The notes under the pieces are model-generated. The model saw only the letters and a program-made list of their open reading frames with translations. It did not search any database and was not told the origin of the DNA. Positions 1-11,574 of a DNA stretch of 64,000 nucleotides are shown one piece after another. The first letter of the stretch is position 1; the number at the start of each line of letters is the position of its first letter. Position numbers and translations under genes: made by a program. The DNA is taken from the NCBI GenBank assembly GCA_037954665.1, contig JBBMOL010000247.1:558001-622000 (forward strand), read 5' to 3'. The stretch comes from Laguncularia racemosa (taxonomy: Eukaryota; Streptophyta; Magnoliopsida; Myrtales; Combretaceae).

Positions 1-204
1 AAACAATCGCAACGGGCCTTTGAACGCAAATCTGATGATGTCCTGTGGCCATCAACTAGTGTAGGACATGTTGGCATCCCATGGAGAATTATTATTGTAC
101 CTGTAAGATTACTTATTAGATAAAAGAAATGAAGTAAAATATGAGAAATTTGGATCATTATCCAAATCTAGCTCTGAAAGCATAGACGGTGCTGGAAAAT
201 TTCC

Positions 205-679
205 CATCAAGTTGGCAAATTTTGACTCATAAGCTGCTGGATTCAAGAGGAAGCTACAACTAAATGAACTTGATGAGTGGAGAAGGTAAGCATACGAGAA
301 TATGAAGATATATAAGGAGAGGATGAAGGACTATCAAGATAGACACATCTGCTATCCAAAGGAGTTCAAGGAAGGGGACTAAGTACTTTTGTTTAATTTT
401 CGGTTGAAACTTTTTCTCAAGAAGTTTAAATCTAGATAGTTTAGCCCCTTTGTGGTCAAGCAAGTCTTCCCGCATAGTGCGGTGGAGCTTGAACACCCAG
501 AGCATGACAATTTCAAGGTGAATGGCCATAGATTGAAACTACACATGAGAGACGGGGCAACACATGAATACCATGAGGAGTCGAAGCTCCAATTACTAGA
601 TAGCCAGCCAACCAAAGTGAAGGATGTCAAGCTAACGACATTAAAAAAGTGCTCTTTATGGGAGGCAACCTATGATTAA
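205..679 (+). pseudogene. Z integrase C-terminal fragment
   Basis: Decayed C-terminal end of an Athila-type pol polyprotein (integrase C-terminal, DNA-binding part). The frame reads QLNELDEW near 263, then a tract matching KEKMKRYHDMRIHHPKQF of element A, and from 452 an open stretch with QVFPHSAVELEHPEHDNF that corresponds to QVFPFGVVELEHPDGHTF in A (15454-15981). In-frame stops occur near 217 and 290 and again before the 452 ATG. The catalytic core and zinc-binding region lie outside the window. It is a relic with no expected function; the assignment rests on alignment to A inside this window. Confidence 0.8.
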
Positions 680-1039
680 CTTAGGTATGTTAAGTTCCTT
701 TTTGTTTTACTTTTATTTCACTAAACTGATTTTGTTCTTTAAAAAAGAAAGTGCAAATTTGTAGAGAGGAATTAAGCTTACTTACGTGGAGTGAGAGTCA
801 TCTTTGAGTGTGTGGAAGCATTCATCAAGTAAGGAAATTTAGGCTTGAACTTTTCAAGTGTACCTAGTAAGTTATTTTCATGTTCCTTTGATGATGTTAA
901 GGTACACAATGCACAACCCCATGGATCAAGTAGCTTTGAAGAATAATATTAGAATTATGTACAATGTTTCAACATTTGCATAACATTGAGCATAAGTAGT
1001 GCTCAAGGCAGTGCATACCTCAAGAGAAGCTTCTGGGAA

Positions 1040-1255
1040 CTTTTTGGCACCCTGCATGGCCCCAAGCATGGCCATGTAGGAGCTAGCCCTCGGATCACTT
1101 TTAGTACTTTGTGTAGCCTCGAACAAACCCTTACAGAAGGCAGAGCACTCTGGTGCCCCATGGGGATAGCCTCATATCACTTTTTAGCACTTTATATGGC
1201 CCCAAGCACAGCCATGCACAAGCCCTTGCAGAGTGTCCATATATATATAGCCGCT
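1040..1255 (+). promoter_or_regulatory. Z: decayed palindromic motifs and TATA box upstream of ORF2
   Basis: Two related blocks at about 1055-1085 and 1196-1220 carry the palindromic core CATGGCCATG or a variant of it, followed by a TATA-like run (ATATATATAG, 1241-1250). The position between integrase and ORF2 matches the ACACGGCCGTGT arrays in A and B. CATGGCCATG is what CACGGCCGTG becomes by C-to-T change at its CpG sites, so I read this as a methylation-decayed array. A promoter role is inferred. Confidence 0.45.
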
Positions 1256-1403
1256 TTTACCACCTCTCCCACATGCTCTCTCATTTTGCTCCACTTTAAT
1301 ACACTTCCCTCCTACCTCACCCTCATGAAACTCCACTTTTACACTTCACACATTTCCCCCTCACGTTCTACTCCATCTTCTATAACCCAAACTAAACATC
1401 CAA

Positions 1404-2141
1404 GTAAGTTTTTCTTTCTGTTTTGTTGTACATGTTAGACTTACACACCTAATAATTTTTATTATCTATATATTATTGGGTTTTTGACATATGTGAATGT
1501 GTTTTTGTGCATAGGGAAGTGTAAGGTAGTGATTGTTGCTTACTGAGTATTTAATTGTAATACATACCTTTTTCTTCCATCCATTTGTGCTTTTATAAGA
1601 TTTTCATTAGGGCTCACCACCATTTTTTTGTACGATTTCATAACTTTTGGGCTTTTCCCAATAATGTGCAATTAACTATTTTTGAAGTCATTTGATACCA
1701 ATAGCTCCCTTAATTTTGATTTGTAGTGCTTATTTTGACAATCTAAGGTTCCTAAGCATGCGAAATTGGGGTTTTTGCAATTCTAAGAACTAAAGTAAAA
1801 ATTCATGGAGCTTCGATGAGGTTTTTTTTCATCTAATTGTCTTAACACTTCTACATGACCATGTGCATGACCAAATTCCCTCACTTGTGTTGATTTAAAT
1901 TTTTACCTGCTCTTAATCCTATCCTACTTGCTGTATGGTCGTGCAAATGGTTGTGTTAACTATCATGTCTTACCTTATGATTTTATCGTCAAGAATTGAT
2001 GGTTTTTTCATTATTCTTTGATTATACAAATCTTTTATAAACATTGTACATCATTATGAGTTGTTTTAAATTTCAATTAAGTTATGAAATTAGACTTTGA
2101 TATGTTTTTATCACGAACTCTTTTATACATCTTTTATTTAG
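1404..2141 (+). other. Z: putative intron in the ORF2 leader
   Basis: A donor-like site (CAA then GTAAGT, GT at 1404-1405) lies about 150 bases after the TATA-like run. An acceptor-like pyrimidine tract (CTTTTATTTAG) ends at 2141 and directly abuts the ORF2 ATG at 2142. The same layout occurs in A and B. The interval is AT-rich and has no coding sequence. Splicing is inferred from sequence only. Confidence 0.5.
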
Positions 2142-3250
2142 ATGAGGATAAAAGGGCAACAAATAAAAAGAGAATGCAAAAAGCTTCAATGTCTAACTAA
2201 CAGCAAGAAACAACCTCCTGCTCTCACAAGAGTTTGTAAACACCTCCACAACGAGACATAAGGCATGAAGCACCTGCTAGATATTCTGATAAAGATTAGA
2301 GTAAAGAACGATGAAAATGACTAGAGTCCCTTACCTTTGGCAATAATAAATACCTTCATTGGAGGATACTTAGGGCCTATGGAATTGATGAACGAATTCG
2401 TGAAATAATCAGTGTCAAACCCTAAGCTACCTTCTTTGAAATAAAAGAACTACCTTATAGAGAGGTTATACTTGAGTTTCTCTCTACATTACAATTTGAT
2501 CGTCACTGTCTCAATTTTCAAATATATGGACAAAAACATATGGGGCCAACATATTGGTTTGGGAGATATTTGGGCTTGTACTCAGTATCCAAAGCAAATA
2601 TAGCAGGTTTCCAAAGATTTCCAACCACTTAGCCTAAGGATATGTCTACCCAAAGATATTGGGAACAAATTTATGAGGCAAAAATCTGTTATAACTCTTC
2701 AAAGTCAAGGCATCATCCATCAGAAATATTAACTAAAAGTAATCCATCACCTCTTGGCACACACCATTGGAGGAAGAAAAAGTAGTTATGGGGTAGTAAA
2801 CAACTTTGAAATTTTTCATCTATATAGCACGACTAACAAATTTCAGATAAATATAGGAGTTGAAGTCGCTATGTTCCTACATCGGTAGGCAACTAATCCT
2901 CCAGCAAAAGAGATATACTATAGGGGCTATATAACTAAATTCTTAAAGGGATATGACATGTTTCGAGCTCCAAATCTTGATGAAGACTAGCTAGTTGTTT
3001 CTTCCCATCACCAAGTGATCTACTAACGTGTGACTCCTCTCCCAACTCTACTTCACCATATGAAAATTCTCCTGAACTATCTAGGAGAAGGGGCAAGGAC
3101 CTAGTTATTGCTAAGCCCTCTAGTTTTGAAGAAGAAGATAATGAGGGAGATGATATCAAAGAAGTAGATGAGGAAAATGATGATGATGATGATCAAGGAG
3201 TTAATACCATATCCATTAACATTGATGATAGCAGCGAAGAAGATGATTAA
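2142..3250 (+). pseudogene. Z ORF2, Athila env-like / ORF-1 family protein, broken
   Basis: Relic of the extra ORF that Athila elements carry between pol and the 3' LTR, often called env-like; its function is unknown. The conserved tract reads YREVILEFLSTLQF near 2455, followed by YWFGRYLGLYSVSKANIAGF, and corresponds to the LTFLATF tract of A and the FTFLATF tract of B. The C-terminus is very acidic (runs of E and D) and stops at 3250; ORF2 of A also ends in an acidic tail. Stops near 2422 and 2632 and a probable frameshift after the start break it. The start is taken as the ATG directly after the acceptor-like AG. Confidence 0.7.
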
Positions 3251-3637
3251 GCATTGGATATTCTGCTAGCATTACATTTTCACCCTCAGTTTTTTTTTTT
3301 TTTATAAGACTACTTTATTTCTTTCTGCTTTTAATTTATACTTAATTGAGCTCCCTTCTAGGAAGAGTCTTTATTTGAATTGGATGCATGTTTTATTCTT
3401 TAAATTAGGACAGGCTAACTTTTATTTTATTTTTTAGTTTGGTATTTTCAGTTTATTTGAATTGGTTGCATGTTTAGGTTTGATGATGCATAACTTTTGC
3501 TTTGATAGAATTCAAACTTGCAATTGCTGATAACCAGGGAAGTCCCTAGTGTCTTTTTTTCTTTTATTTCTTAATTTTTCTTTTATCTCTTTTATTTTTC
3601 CCTCTATGTGTTTGTTTTAGAAAGACATTAGGGACAA
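3251..3637 (+). other. Z 3' untranslated stretch up to the C0 insertion
   Basis: Non-coding, with a T-run at 3290-3303. It ends in ACATTAGGGACAA, the left part of a small hairpin conserved behind ORF2 in A (8689-8703) and B (28559-28574). C0 is inserted here; GACAA at 3633-3637 would be its target duplication, but the partner copy is not in the window. Confidence 0.55.
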
Positions 3638-4790
3638 TGATATGAATCAAAATCCTACAAGACCTATCATTAGGGCAAGAGCCAAAGGATTTCAAATCTT
3701 GGTGATGAGGGTCCTCTTTGAACAAACCGATCTTGGAATTATTTATATACTAACCTCTTTTCTATTACTTATGTATTGTGTATTCTAACAAGCACACTTA
3801 TGGGGCTTTACAGGGCGATGGACAAACTTACTAAGACTCAACTTGTAGGTTATCCATGGACCGACTTAAACCAAAGATGAGCTGGATCTACTAATTGATT
3901 TGAAGAATCGGCTTGTGAAGACTATTTTTATATTTGTTATTTTCCTTGAACTATTGATTTTGTAAGCTTTTGGGACATTTTATTTAGTTGTATTTTATGT
4001 TTTAGGACCGGCCACCCTTTAGTGGCGTAGTTGTAATTGTTTAGCCATTTTAACCTTAAAGGGGGTAAGTATAAATACTTGCTTGAGTAGGGTTTAGAGG
4101 GAGGAGAATACAATTACCACTGCTGCAAAATTTTCGTGAGAGATTAGGGTTCTTCCTAAGATTTCATAAGAACTCTCATCAATTTCATCCATTGAAATTA
4201 TAGCGAGTTGCAACCTAGTGAATTATGAGTAATATCAATTCCTAAGTTGACTTTCCTTTTCATAACTAGTGTGTCATATCTAGCATTGATTAGAATTGGT
4301 TTCGTAGTTCTGATTTTTGGTGTCAATTGAAGGTTCAATTCCATCCTTATATTGTTATCAATTTAGTGGAATTGTATCCTAGATATTGTCTTGTAATTGC
4401 CATTTCATCTTTGCATGGAAATTACTTGTTGTAAGGAGTTCATCTTTGATAATTGTGTTAGGTGCTTAATTCAATTGAGCACAACATCATTTTGGTGTTA
4501 AGTCTCATTGATTAGTAATTCAGAGTACAAACTATTTTAGGGTTCATGCCCCATTAATGGTTAATCTCGATTTGAGTAGCACTTGTTTGAATTATGTGAT
4601 TGCATATGCTTTAATTGACTTTAAAGCACATCAACTTTTGGTATCAGAGCAATTGTTCCATGTAAATTAGGGTCACTTGAAAGTTTGTTCTTGATGCCAT
4701 TTTTAAGATTTGTAGACTTGTTTGATTGACATTGTGTAAATGGTCTTTCAATTTGGTTTTGTGTGCTTATAGTTGGCTTTAAGAACATTA
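3638..4790 (+). repeat. C0 5' LTR (1153 bp)
   Basis: Starts TGATATGAATC and is clearly related to the C1 and C2 LTRs. The end is taken at 4790 because a primer site follows. The terminal CA has decayed to TA. It contains a palindromic TATA region at about 4066-4082 and, as in C1, an internal second copy of the primer site (4639-4650) inside the LTR. Confidence 0.75.
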
Positions 4791-4795
4791 TCTTT

Positions 4796-4807
4796 TGGTA
4801 TCAGAGC
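4796..4807 (+). other. C0 primer binding site, initiator-Met type
   Basis: TGGTATCAGAGC five bases after the LTR end, the usual plant initiator-Met tRNA primer site. A second identical copy sits at 4639-4650 inside the LTR. Confidence 0.8.
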
Positions 4808-5875
4808 TTGTAGTTGTGAGAAGGGATTGTTTCATTTTGATTTCGGAAATTTTAGGGTTCTTGATTTAACATCTTGATCTGAAATTGAAAAGTGAAAATT
4901 GAGTTGTTTGGTTTTGTTGTTGAAGTTGCATAATTATCTTGCTTGAAGAGTTGAATTTGCTGCTTGTTGAAGTGGAATTTGAGGTCTTGTTAAAGCTCCT
5001 TTTGGTTGACAATTTTCATGAAAAGATGAGGAGTAGTAGCATATTTTTGAATTCAAAATCCAGAACTGGAAGTTACCTCGTTTGTGAAGAAGTGGAGGTG
5101 TATTTTTGCTTATGATGTTTTCGGACATAAAAGGGTTTAGTGTGTATTTTTCAGAATTGAGTGTGTGGATTTAAGGAAGCTATTTGTTTTCCAAAACACA
5201 CATTAAGTGATAGAAGTAATTGTGTGTTCATTTGAATTTGAAAATGGCTCCTTGCCAATTGTGGAAAGGGTGCAATTAGTGAACACATTTGAATTTTGAA
5301 ATTGAGTTGCCTTGTTGTAAGTTGTGGTGTGAAAGTGTGCAAGTGTGTTAGAAGTGTAGAAGTGCACAATGTGTAGAAGATGTTTGTGTGTAGCATTGTG
5401 TTTTAAGTATTTAGTGAAGGGTGTGTGTGTATGTGGCATTGCATTGTGTGTATTGTGTAAAGGAGTGTTGTAAGTGGCGTAAGTGGTGGTGGAGAGTTTT
5501 TGCACCTTGAGCAAGGGAAGGAGTGGCAGTGTGGAATTGTCCATTTGCGTGTGTATTGAGGTGCTGCACATTGTGAATTAAAGTAGTGTGAAACCAAGGC
5601 AAGAAAAGTAAATTTTGAGTAGTAGAATTTGAATTCAAACAAACATTTAAAGTGAAAGTAATTGAACTCATTACTTAAACACTTGTTGGTTGAATTTAAT
5701 TTCTTAACTACTTGGAAGTATTTATTTGTGCTTCAATTATTTTACTTGACTTTACTTGAAGTGACAATAAGTATTTCTTATATTGGTTATGTGTTCACTG
5801 TGGGTGTGTGAGGGTGTGTTGTTGTGGTGCATGTAGTGAAGTGTGTTGTTAACTTGTTGAAGTTAATTAGCAACC

Positions 5876-6079
5876 ATGTCAAATGATGTGTATACTTCTA
5901 ATACTTTAGTACATCAAGTATTGACTTCTTCTCCAACCATTGATGATGGAAAAAAGAGAAAATTTGTTTCATACTTCTTATAGGGTACAAGGAAACTTGT
6001 GCGTAATTATTGTTGATGGTGGTAGTTTTACTAATGTTGTAGCTGCATCATTAGTATTGAAGTTGAAACTTGTAACTAC
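5876..6079 (+). pseudogene. C0 gag stub plus start of protease-like domain
   Basis: ATG at 5876 opens a short leader peptide that passes within about 40 codons into a protease-like region. The frame breaks near 5983; after it VIIVDGG and TNVVAASL match IIIDGGSCTNVVAASL of C2 and LIIDGGSCTNVVS of D. The sequence is cut by element A at 6079. The same short gag stub fused to protease occurs in C2, so the missing gag body is ancestral in this family and not random loss. The copy is non-functional. Confidence 0.65.
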
Positions 6080-7459
6080 TATTGATGATCGTAGTCACAT
6101 AAACTAAAATAAATCCTTTCACTCTCACTCTTTTCTCATGATCAAACAAGCAAGTGCACCTATCGGATTAAAGTAGTATGGAGTTCAAGCACGGATATCG
6201 TTCCCTCAGGGATCTGCGAGTACTAAAATTAACCCTAAGCCGACTATCTAACCGCACAATATCGAATGAGTTTTCTTAATTAAATTAAACAAAATGTTAA
6301 GACAAGAATACTAAAAAAAATTGAATTAAAATTATCAAATCCAATAATCAGCAATATACCCTTCCTTTACTACTCCTCCAATTATCATGTAACTTTGTCT
6401 CATAAAAATCAATTACCAGATAATGATTATCTCTGAACCGCGGGAATTCTATCACTAAGCTAATGTTTCTCCGAAATCATTGACTACTAACCCTAATTAT
6501 CTTAATAAAGATTCCTCTTTTATCAAAAATAATCAGAATTACATTAATGCGTAAAAGTCCTTGATTAGATCAAATTGTCCTATTCAACCTCATACGGGAA
6601 ACTCATGCTTTCTATCCTTAGATTGCATACAAGCCTCTTCATTTATGTGTGATCTATTCAGATAAGCGATTTCCCAATCAACTTACAAGAAATCAATGCA
6701 AATTCAATGTTGGCCATACATCAAATTAACAACACAAAGAATAACATGAATAAATTCAAACATCTTCAATTATCTAAGAATTGTGCAATCAAATCCAATG
6801 TTACATGACAATTGGAGTTTCGTAAAGTTCAGGTATAAACAAATTTAGTTACACATGGTTTCAGAAATACAGATCAAATAAATGATAAAACCCATGTGAA
6901 GAACCCTTTGAGATTGAATGTTGTTGAAGTTGAATCCTCCTCCCTCAAAAAGTTGCCAAAATGTCTCTTTTTTTTTCTCCCCTTTTTTTCGTCTAAAGAT
7001 ACCAAAATCTTAGAAGAAACTTGTAAAACGTGGAGTTGAATCAACTACACGGCTGTCATACATGGCCGTCTAGTTGAGGCGTGGCTAAAATCGCACCATA
7101 CTCGCTTCATATACACAGCCGTGTATCATGGCCGTATATCTTGCTATGGACAATTCCAACTCAACACACGGCCATGTATTATGGCCGTGTAACCCTCTGT
7201 AAGTGTATCAAATCCAATACACGGCCGTGCCCCTGTGATACACACCTGTGTATCTCTCCTGCTGCACTTTTGGACACTTTTCTTCATGTAATCCGCTCCG
7301 ACTCTTGTAAATGTTGATCATTCTTCCTTGATAGGTCCTTTTAATTCCTAAAACTGAAATAGCTTTCCTTTAAGTACCAAAGTCTTTTAAAACATAATTA
7401 ACTTACTTCAAAAGCAACTCAAACCCATACAAAATATAAGTGTTAATTTATCCTTATCA
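6080..7459 (-). repeat. A 3' LTR (1380 bp)
   Basis: Homologous to the LTRs of B; shared stretches include the GCACGGATATCGTTCCCT block near 6190. On the minus strand it begins TGATAAGGATAA at 7459, directly after a polypurine tract (CTCAAGTGTGAGGAAGTT). The far end is TATTGATGATC, where the expected terminal TG has decayed to TA. It is shorter and more diverged than the LTRs of B, so A is older. It carries a palindromic array at about 7045-7260. Confidence 0.75.
7045..7260. repeat. A LTR palindromic ACACGGCCGTGT-type array
   Basis: Several degenerate copies of (T)ACACGGCCGTGT(A), for example CACGGCCATGTATTATGGCC near 7165 and ACACGGCCGTG near 7221. Some cytosines in CpG have become T. The position within the LTR matches the arrays of B. 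I could not place a TATA box next to it in this copy. Confidence 0.65.
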
Positions 7460-9076
7460 AACTTCCTCACACTTGAGTTTTTGCTTGTCCTCAAGCAAAT
7501 TGATTCAAATAGAATTACAAAAACAACCTCTCTTTCATGCATAGTTATTTTAGGAAGATTTCTGCATCATTGATCCTTTGTATACCCAAGCTTATTAACT
7601 TTCATTCAATCTCATCATTAACTATATACAACATACCAATACTGGATTTTCAAAATTAATCCGAGTAAATCAACCTATTGCCTTCACTGTTTAAACAACA
7701 ATTCCTCAAGTTAGGATAAATCAAAAAATCAGATCAGCAAAAATAGAGTAAACAGTTCTTTCCACTACCGAAAAAAACAACACAATAGAGAGTAAAGGCA
7801 TATCGTATCCACTCATCTCCTAGATTTCCCTTCTCTTTTATCATTCTTTTACTTTAATTTAGTCAACCGACCCATGTAACGAACTTTCGATCAATAATCC
7901 CGAGCTCATCACTTAAGTTAACAGACGTTATTCCCTCAGCATAGAAGGTGTCCCTCGGATTTACTTATTCGAGTCAAATCAACTTTTTAGCCAAATTATC
8001 CCTTTAACTGAAATGGTTTCCTCGGTTAGTAAGTCCTAAGCCAAACGACCTTAGGCTATTAGGTTTTAAGATACCCCTTCGAACCTCTATCATCTCAATC
8101 AAAATATTATTAATTATCAAGTTCAGTTTTCTCGGACTTTTCTCACGACCCATGTAACGAGCTTTCGGCCATTGATCCCAAGTTCTTCACCCAAGTCAAT
8201 AGATGTTATTCCCCCGGAAGGGCACCCCTCAGGCTTAATTACTCGAGTCAATGAGGCCCACTTCTGAACTTTTTTTTTTTTTTTGAAGGGATTACCAAGC
8301 TATAAGCATCATATACTCCTTTACTCAAAATTGAATAGCTTAACCAGTAAAAGAAAGAAAAAGTTTACTAAACTCTACTAACAACCTAGAATCAATCCTA
8401 ACTCTAAAAATTTGTGCTTAAATAACGAATAAGCTTACTTCACCCAGATTTCATCTTCTAATTCCAGCAACGTATTCATAACACAAGATAAGAGAATAAA
8501 AGTTTAAAATTTCCACTTTTTTTTTTTTAGCATTCTCAAGAATAATCAGTGGGTATTTTTGGGATCTCAGCCTTCCTGCATAACTCATCAAGTCCATCTC
8601 AAGTAGGGAAATTTTATAGCATTAAGTTCATAACACTTATACTTCACGAATTCATTCTCTTACATCCCATCCCCACACTTAGAATAGGACATTGTCCCAA
8701 TGTCTTAAGTAACGCAAAGATAACAAGGAAAAAGACTTAGAAGAAAGAGGGTAAACGAAACTTCCATGAGTGGTGAGCATTTTGGTCTTATCGGAGAGGA
8801 ATAACCTATGAACTAATCATAATCCATGCACAGCAGCAAAAAGAGAGAACACAAATCGCGCAATGAAAGCGTATTCACAAGGATCTTCCAACAGGCTAAC
8901 AAATATCTCTGAAAAGAAGGAGAAACCAAAAAGAACAGGTAAAAGTATAAATAACAGTAATAACAAGAAAGAACATAACCATCACAGTCTTAGTACAGAG
9001 TTGTTATAAGAAAAATAAAGCACATCCCATAAAAGAAATATGAATGTCTCAAAAAGAAATATTGGGCAGTCATTTC
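7460..9076 (-). other. A 3' untranslated region between ORF2 and the polypurine tract
   Basis: Non-coding. It contains two direct copies of a block of about 100 bases (about 7865-7975 and 8150-8260; key words CCCATGTAACGA, AAGT(T/C)AA, GTTATTCCC). A hairpin-plus-polypurine element lies directly after ORF2 (8669-8703). Both features recur in B. The small ORFs here look like chance. Confidence 0.6.
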
Positions 9077-10336
9077 CTAATCTTCCTCCTCCTCGTCCGA
9101 ATCTTCTTCATGACTTCCCCCAACAGGTCTTAAGGAAAAGCCTGGAACCTGTGTATGTGCATCGGTTTGGACATCTTCATCACTGGAGCAGCTACAAGAT
9201 GCAAAGTCCACCCCTAGCTTGTCACCTAACTTAGTGAAGCACTTCTGAATGAACCTTTTTAACCTGTTCTGTTTTTTTAGAATTCTATCATGCTACTTCT
9301 TCAGTCCCTGAACTTGGGCCTTCAATTCCACTAGGGTGTTCTGAACTTCATCATCTTGAGCCCTTTCTCTTGCGGCAGCTTGTTCTTCCCCACCTCCTCC
9401 AGCTTCAGCTTCCTGCTCAGGGACATATCCCTCAATTTCATCCAGGTCATCACCGGAGTTTGCTTCATTTTGTGGAGGTGCATACCCCCACCCAATAATG
9501 GGTGCAGCTGATAGCTTAACAGTCGTTCCAATGCAATCTCTGGGTTCTCATGTAGGGAATAGCTCTAGATTTTTTAGGATTCGGGTGATCCAGGCACCTA
9601 CAAAGACTCCCTTATTCCCTGCTTCTGCTTGTCTATGTAGACAAAATGTAGCAAACACCCCAACATTGATACGAGTTCCCGTTCTCATACTCCATAACTA
9701 GAGTACATCCCCAGCATTGACTACACCTTCAGAATCTGTGCGGCCCGTAGTGGAGCGAGCAAAAGCATAATGAAGCACTCGATAGAAGAGGCTCGAAAAG
9801 TTAGAGCCTTTTGTAGAAGATGAAGTATAGTGACCCCTGCCTAGCTGTGGCCAAAAAGCTCCTGCTCGATACCTGGAGGGAAATCCTAGGGGCAATTGGT
9901 GAAAAGCTGGAGTGCGGAGGAATGCAGGTTCATAAATATCCATTGCCTAAATAAAGTTAATCATTAAATACCCCCGATATTGACCCATCGCAAGGAATTC
10001 AACTTCATTGTCTACTCCAGCACTCATGCCCTCTTTAATGGTGAAGGTAGCAAGGAAGGTGAGTGTTATGTCCAAATAGATCTTTTCCTCAATAGAAAAC
10101 AGTCTCACCCAGGCGGGGTCGTGCAAAAGTTCCTCAACCCATTGACGGATATCAAATCGCACCAAAACATCCCAATCTAGAACCATGTTTGGTCTGATGA
10201 TCTTTCTGGTCTTGTAATTATCATAGATTGGCTGATGCCCAGCCCTCATATTGACAGGATAGCAGGTCGCTCCCCTGCTACTACTGGCTTCATCATCACG
10301 GCACCTCTTTCGAGCAACGGTCTTGATCCGTGGCAT
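9077..10336 (-). pseudogene. A ORF2, Athila env-like / ORF-1 family protein
   Basis: Relic of about 420 codons. It starts MPRIKTVARKRCRD, a basic N-terminus (possible nuclear-targeting signal, inferred) shared with MPRVKTVAQKKKRSR in B. Then come VLDWDVL near residue 55, LTLTFLATF-type and NEVEFLA tracts, YEPAFLRTP, and a C-terminus rich in D and E ending at 9077. Breaks: TAG at 9947 after INFI, TAG near 9699 where B has Gln (NARDLFQLW), and a further frame disruption near 9530. The start was chosen because the pyrimidine tract and AG acceptor end directly before this ATG. Family function is unknown; no signal peptide or membrane segment is obvious. Confidence 0.75.
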
Positions 10337-10518
10337 CTGGAAAATACAAGAACAAAGGAACAAAACCAGATTACACCTCTTCGAGGTGATGTGCAAGTTA
10401 ATAGCCATCAATTTTCACACAAAATACTCTCAAATAACAATGTATGGCAGATAAGAAGAAAGATAGGGTCACAATCCAAGGAGACAATCACAAATGAGAC
10501 ACAAAAGAAACTACACAC

Positions 10519-11569
10519 TGATGGGAATCAAAATCCGACAAGACCTATCATTAGGACAAAAATTTAAGGATTTCAAATCTTGGCAATGGGGGCCCATTTC
10601 AAGCAGATCAACCTCGAAATAAATTATTATCTAACCTCTTTTATCTTATTCATGAATTGTATATTCCAACAGGTATGCTTATTTGGTTTCATAAGGCGAT
10701 GGATAAACTCACTAAGACTCAGCTTGTGGGTTATCTATGGACCGACCTGAACCGGCGATGAGTTGAACCGACGGATTCCATCATGAAGCTAGCCTGCCGA
10801 AGATTATTTTCTTTACTTGTAATTTATGTTTGAACCATTTATTTTGTAAGCTTTATGGGACATTTTATTTGGTTGTATTTTACCTTTAGGACCGGCCACC
10901 CTATAGTGGCATAGTTGTGATTTTTTAGTCATTCTAACCCTAAAGGGTGCAAGTATAAATACTTGCAAATTAGGGTTTTTGAGGAGCTTTTGAACATTTG
11001 AGAAAATACACCCCCTTTGCCGTGAGAGAGAGTGACTCTTTCAAGAATTTGCTCTTATCAATTTCCTTAGTGAAATTGTGGCGAGTTGGCTTGGATTTGT
11101 TGTGTGTTATATCAACAAATTACAAGTTGATCCTAATTCCAAACTAGTGAGTCATATCTGGTGAGGATTTAGTTATTTTTATGTACTTTTGTTCTTATGA
11201 AATTAGGGTTCTAATTTCGAAATTTGGAAGCACTTTTGAATTGAATTTGAATACCATTTCGTTTTCAATTCTAGCAAACATCATAATTTGATATATTGTA
11301 ATTCATCACAATTTCGGTTCTCTTTTGGAATATTGAGGCTATTTTCCTTCTTGCACCGTGGTTGTTCATAGCCATTTCTCCCCTTCATTTTGTATGTGCT
11401 TGAATCCCCCTTTTGAGCACATCATAATTTGGTATCAGAGCACATCATCATTGAAAATTTGGTTACAAGTGTTAAGGATTTGCGCCATTTGAGGACTAGA
11501 TTGATTGGCATTGTTTGTGTGTCTTTTAATCTTGTTTGCATGTGCTTAATCTTGGAAATAGGCACATCA
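10519..11569 (+). repeat. C1 5' LTR (1051 bp)
   Basis: Begins TGATGGGAATC and ends GGCACATCA. It contains a small hairpin (GGCCACCCTATAGTGGC), a TATA box at 10954-10960 embedded in the palindrome GCAAGTATAAATACTTGC (10949-10966), and an internal duplicate of the primer site near 11431-11442, 144 bases before the true one. Confidence 0.92.
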
Positions 11570-11574
11570 TAATT

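Larger units (their letters stand above)
1..3637 (+). mobile_element. Element Z: 3' part of an Athila-type Ty3/gypsy element
   Basis: Internal 3' part of an old Athila-type retrotransposon. In order it carries the integrase C-terminus, a promoter-like spacer, a leader intron and the env-like second ORF, which is the order seen in the two better copies A and B in this window. Its 5' part lies left of the window. On the right it is cut by element C0 exactly inside a short hairpin (ACATTAGGGACAATG) that follows ORF2 in A and B. Bases 1-204 show no recognisable coding homology. The many stops show that it is dead. Confidence 0.8.
3638..6079 (+). mobile_element. Element C0: 5' part of a family C LTR element
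   Basis: Oldest family C copy, consisting of a 5' LTR, a primer site, a long AT-rich leader and the start of a short gag/protease ORF. It is cut at 6079 by the LTR of element A, and the remaining 3' part is absent from the window. The leader (4808-5875) aligns by eye with the leaders of C1 (11570-12840) and C2 (38190-39420). No RT or integrase is present in the part seen. Confidence 0.8.

Noticed and set aside
986..1438. 150-codon open frame on the plus strand
   Set aside because: It covers the promoter-like spacer and first leader exon of element Z, has no recognisable domain, and the homologous positions in A and B are not open.
5203..5671. Overlapping Thr/His-rich minus-strand frames
   Set aside because: They lie antisense in the GT-rich leader of family C; the leaders of C1 and C2 show no conserved counterpart.
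9960..10420. Plus-strand frames opposite ORF2 of A (9980-10180, 10235-10567)
   Set aside because: Shadows of the ORF2 coding strand; the second runs into the C1 LTR, and the minus-strand reading has clear homologues in B and Z.
11420..11449. Primer site at 11431-11442 as the true start of the C1 internal region
   Set aside because: The 3' LTR continues past the equivalent point (14461-14472) to 14599, and the target duplication CACAC only fits the longer LTR.
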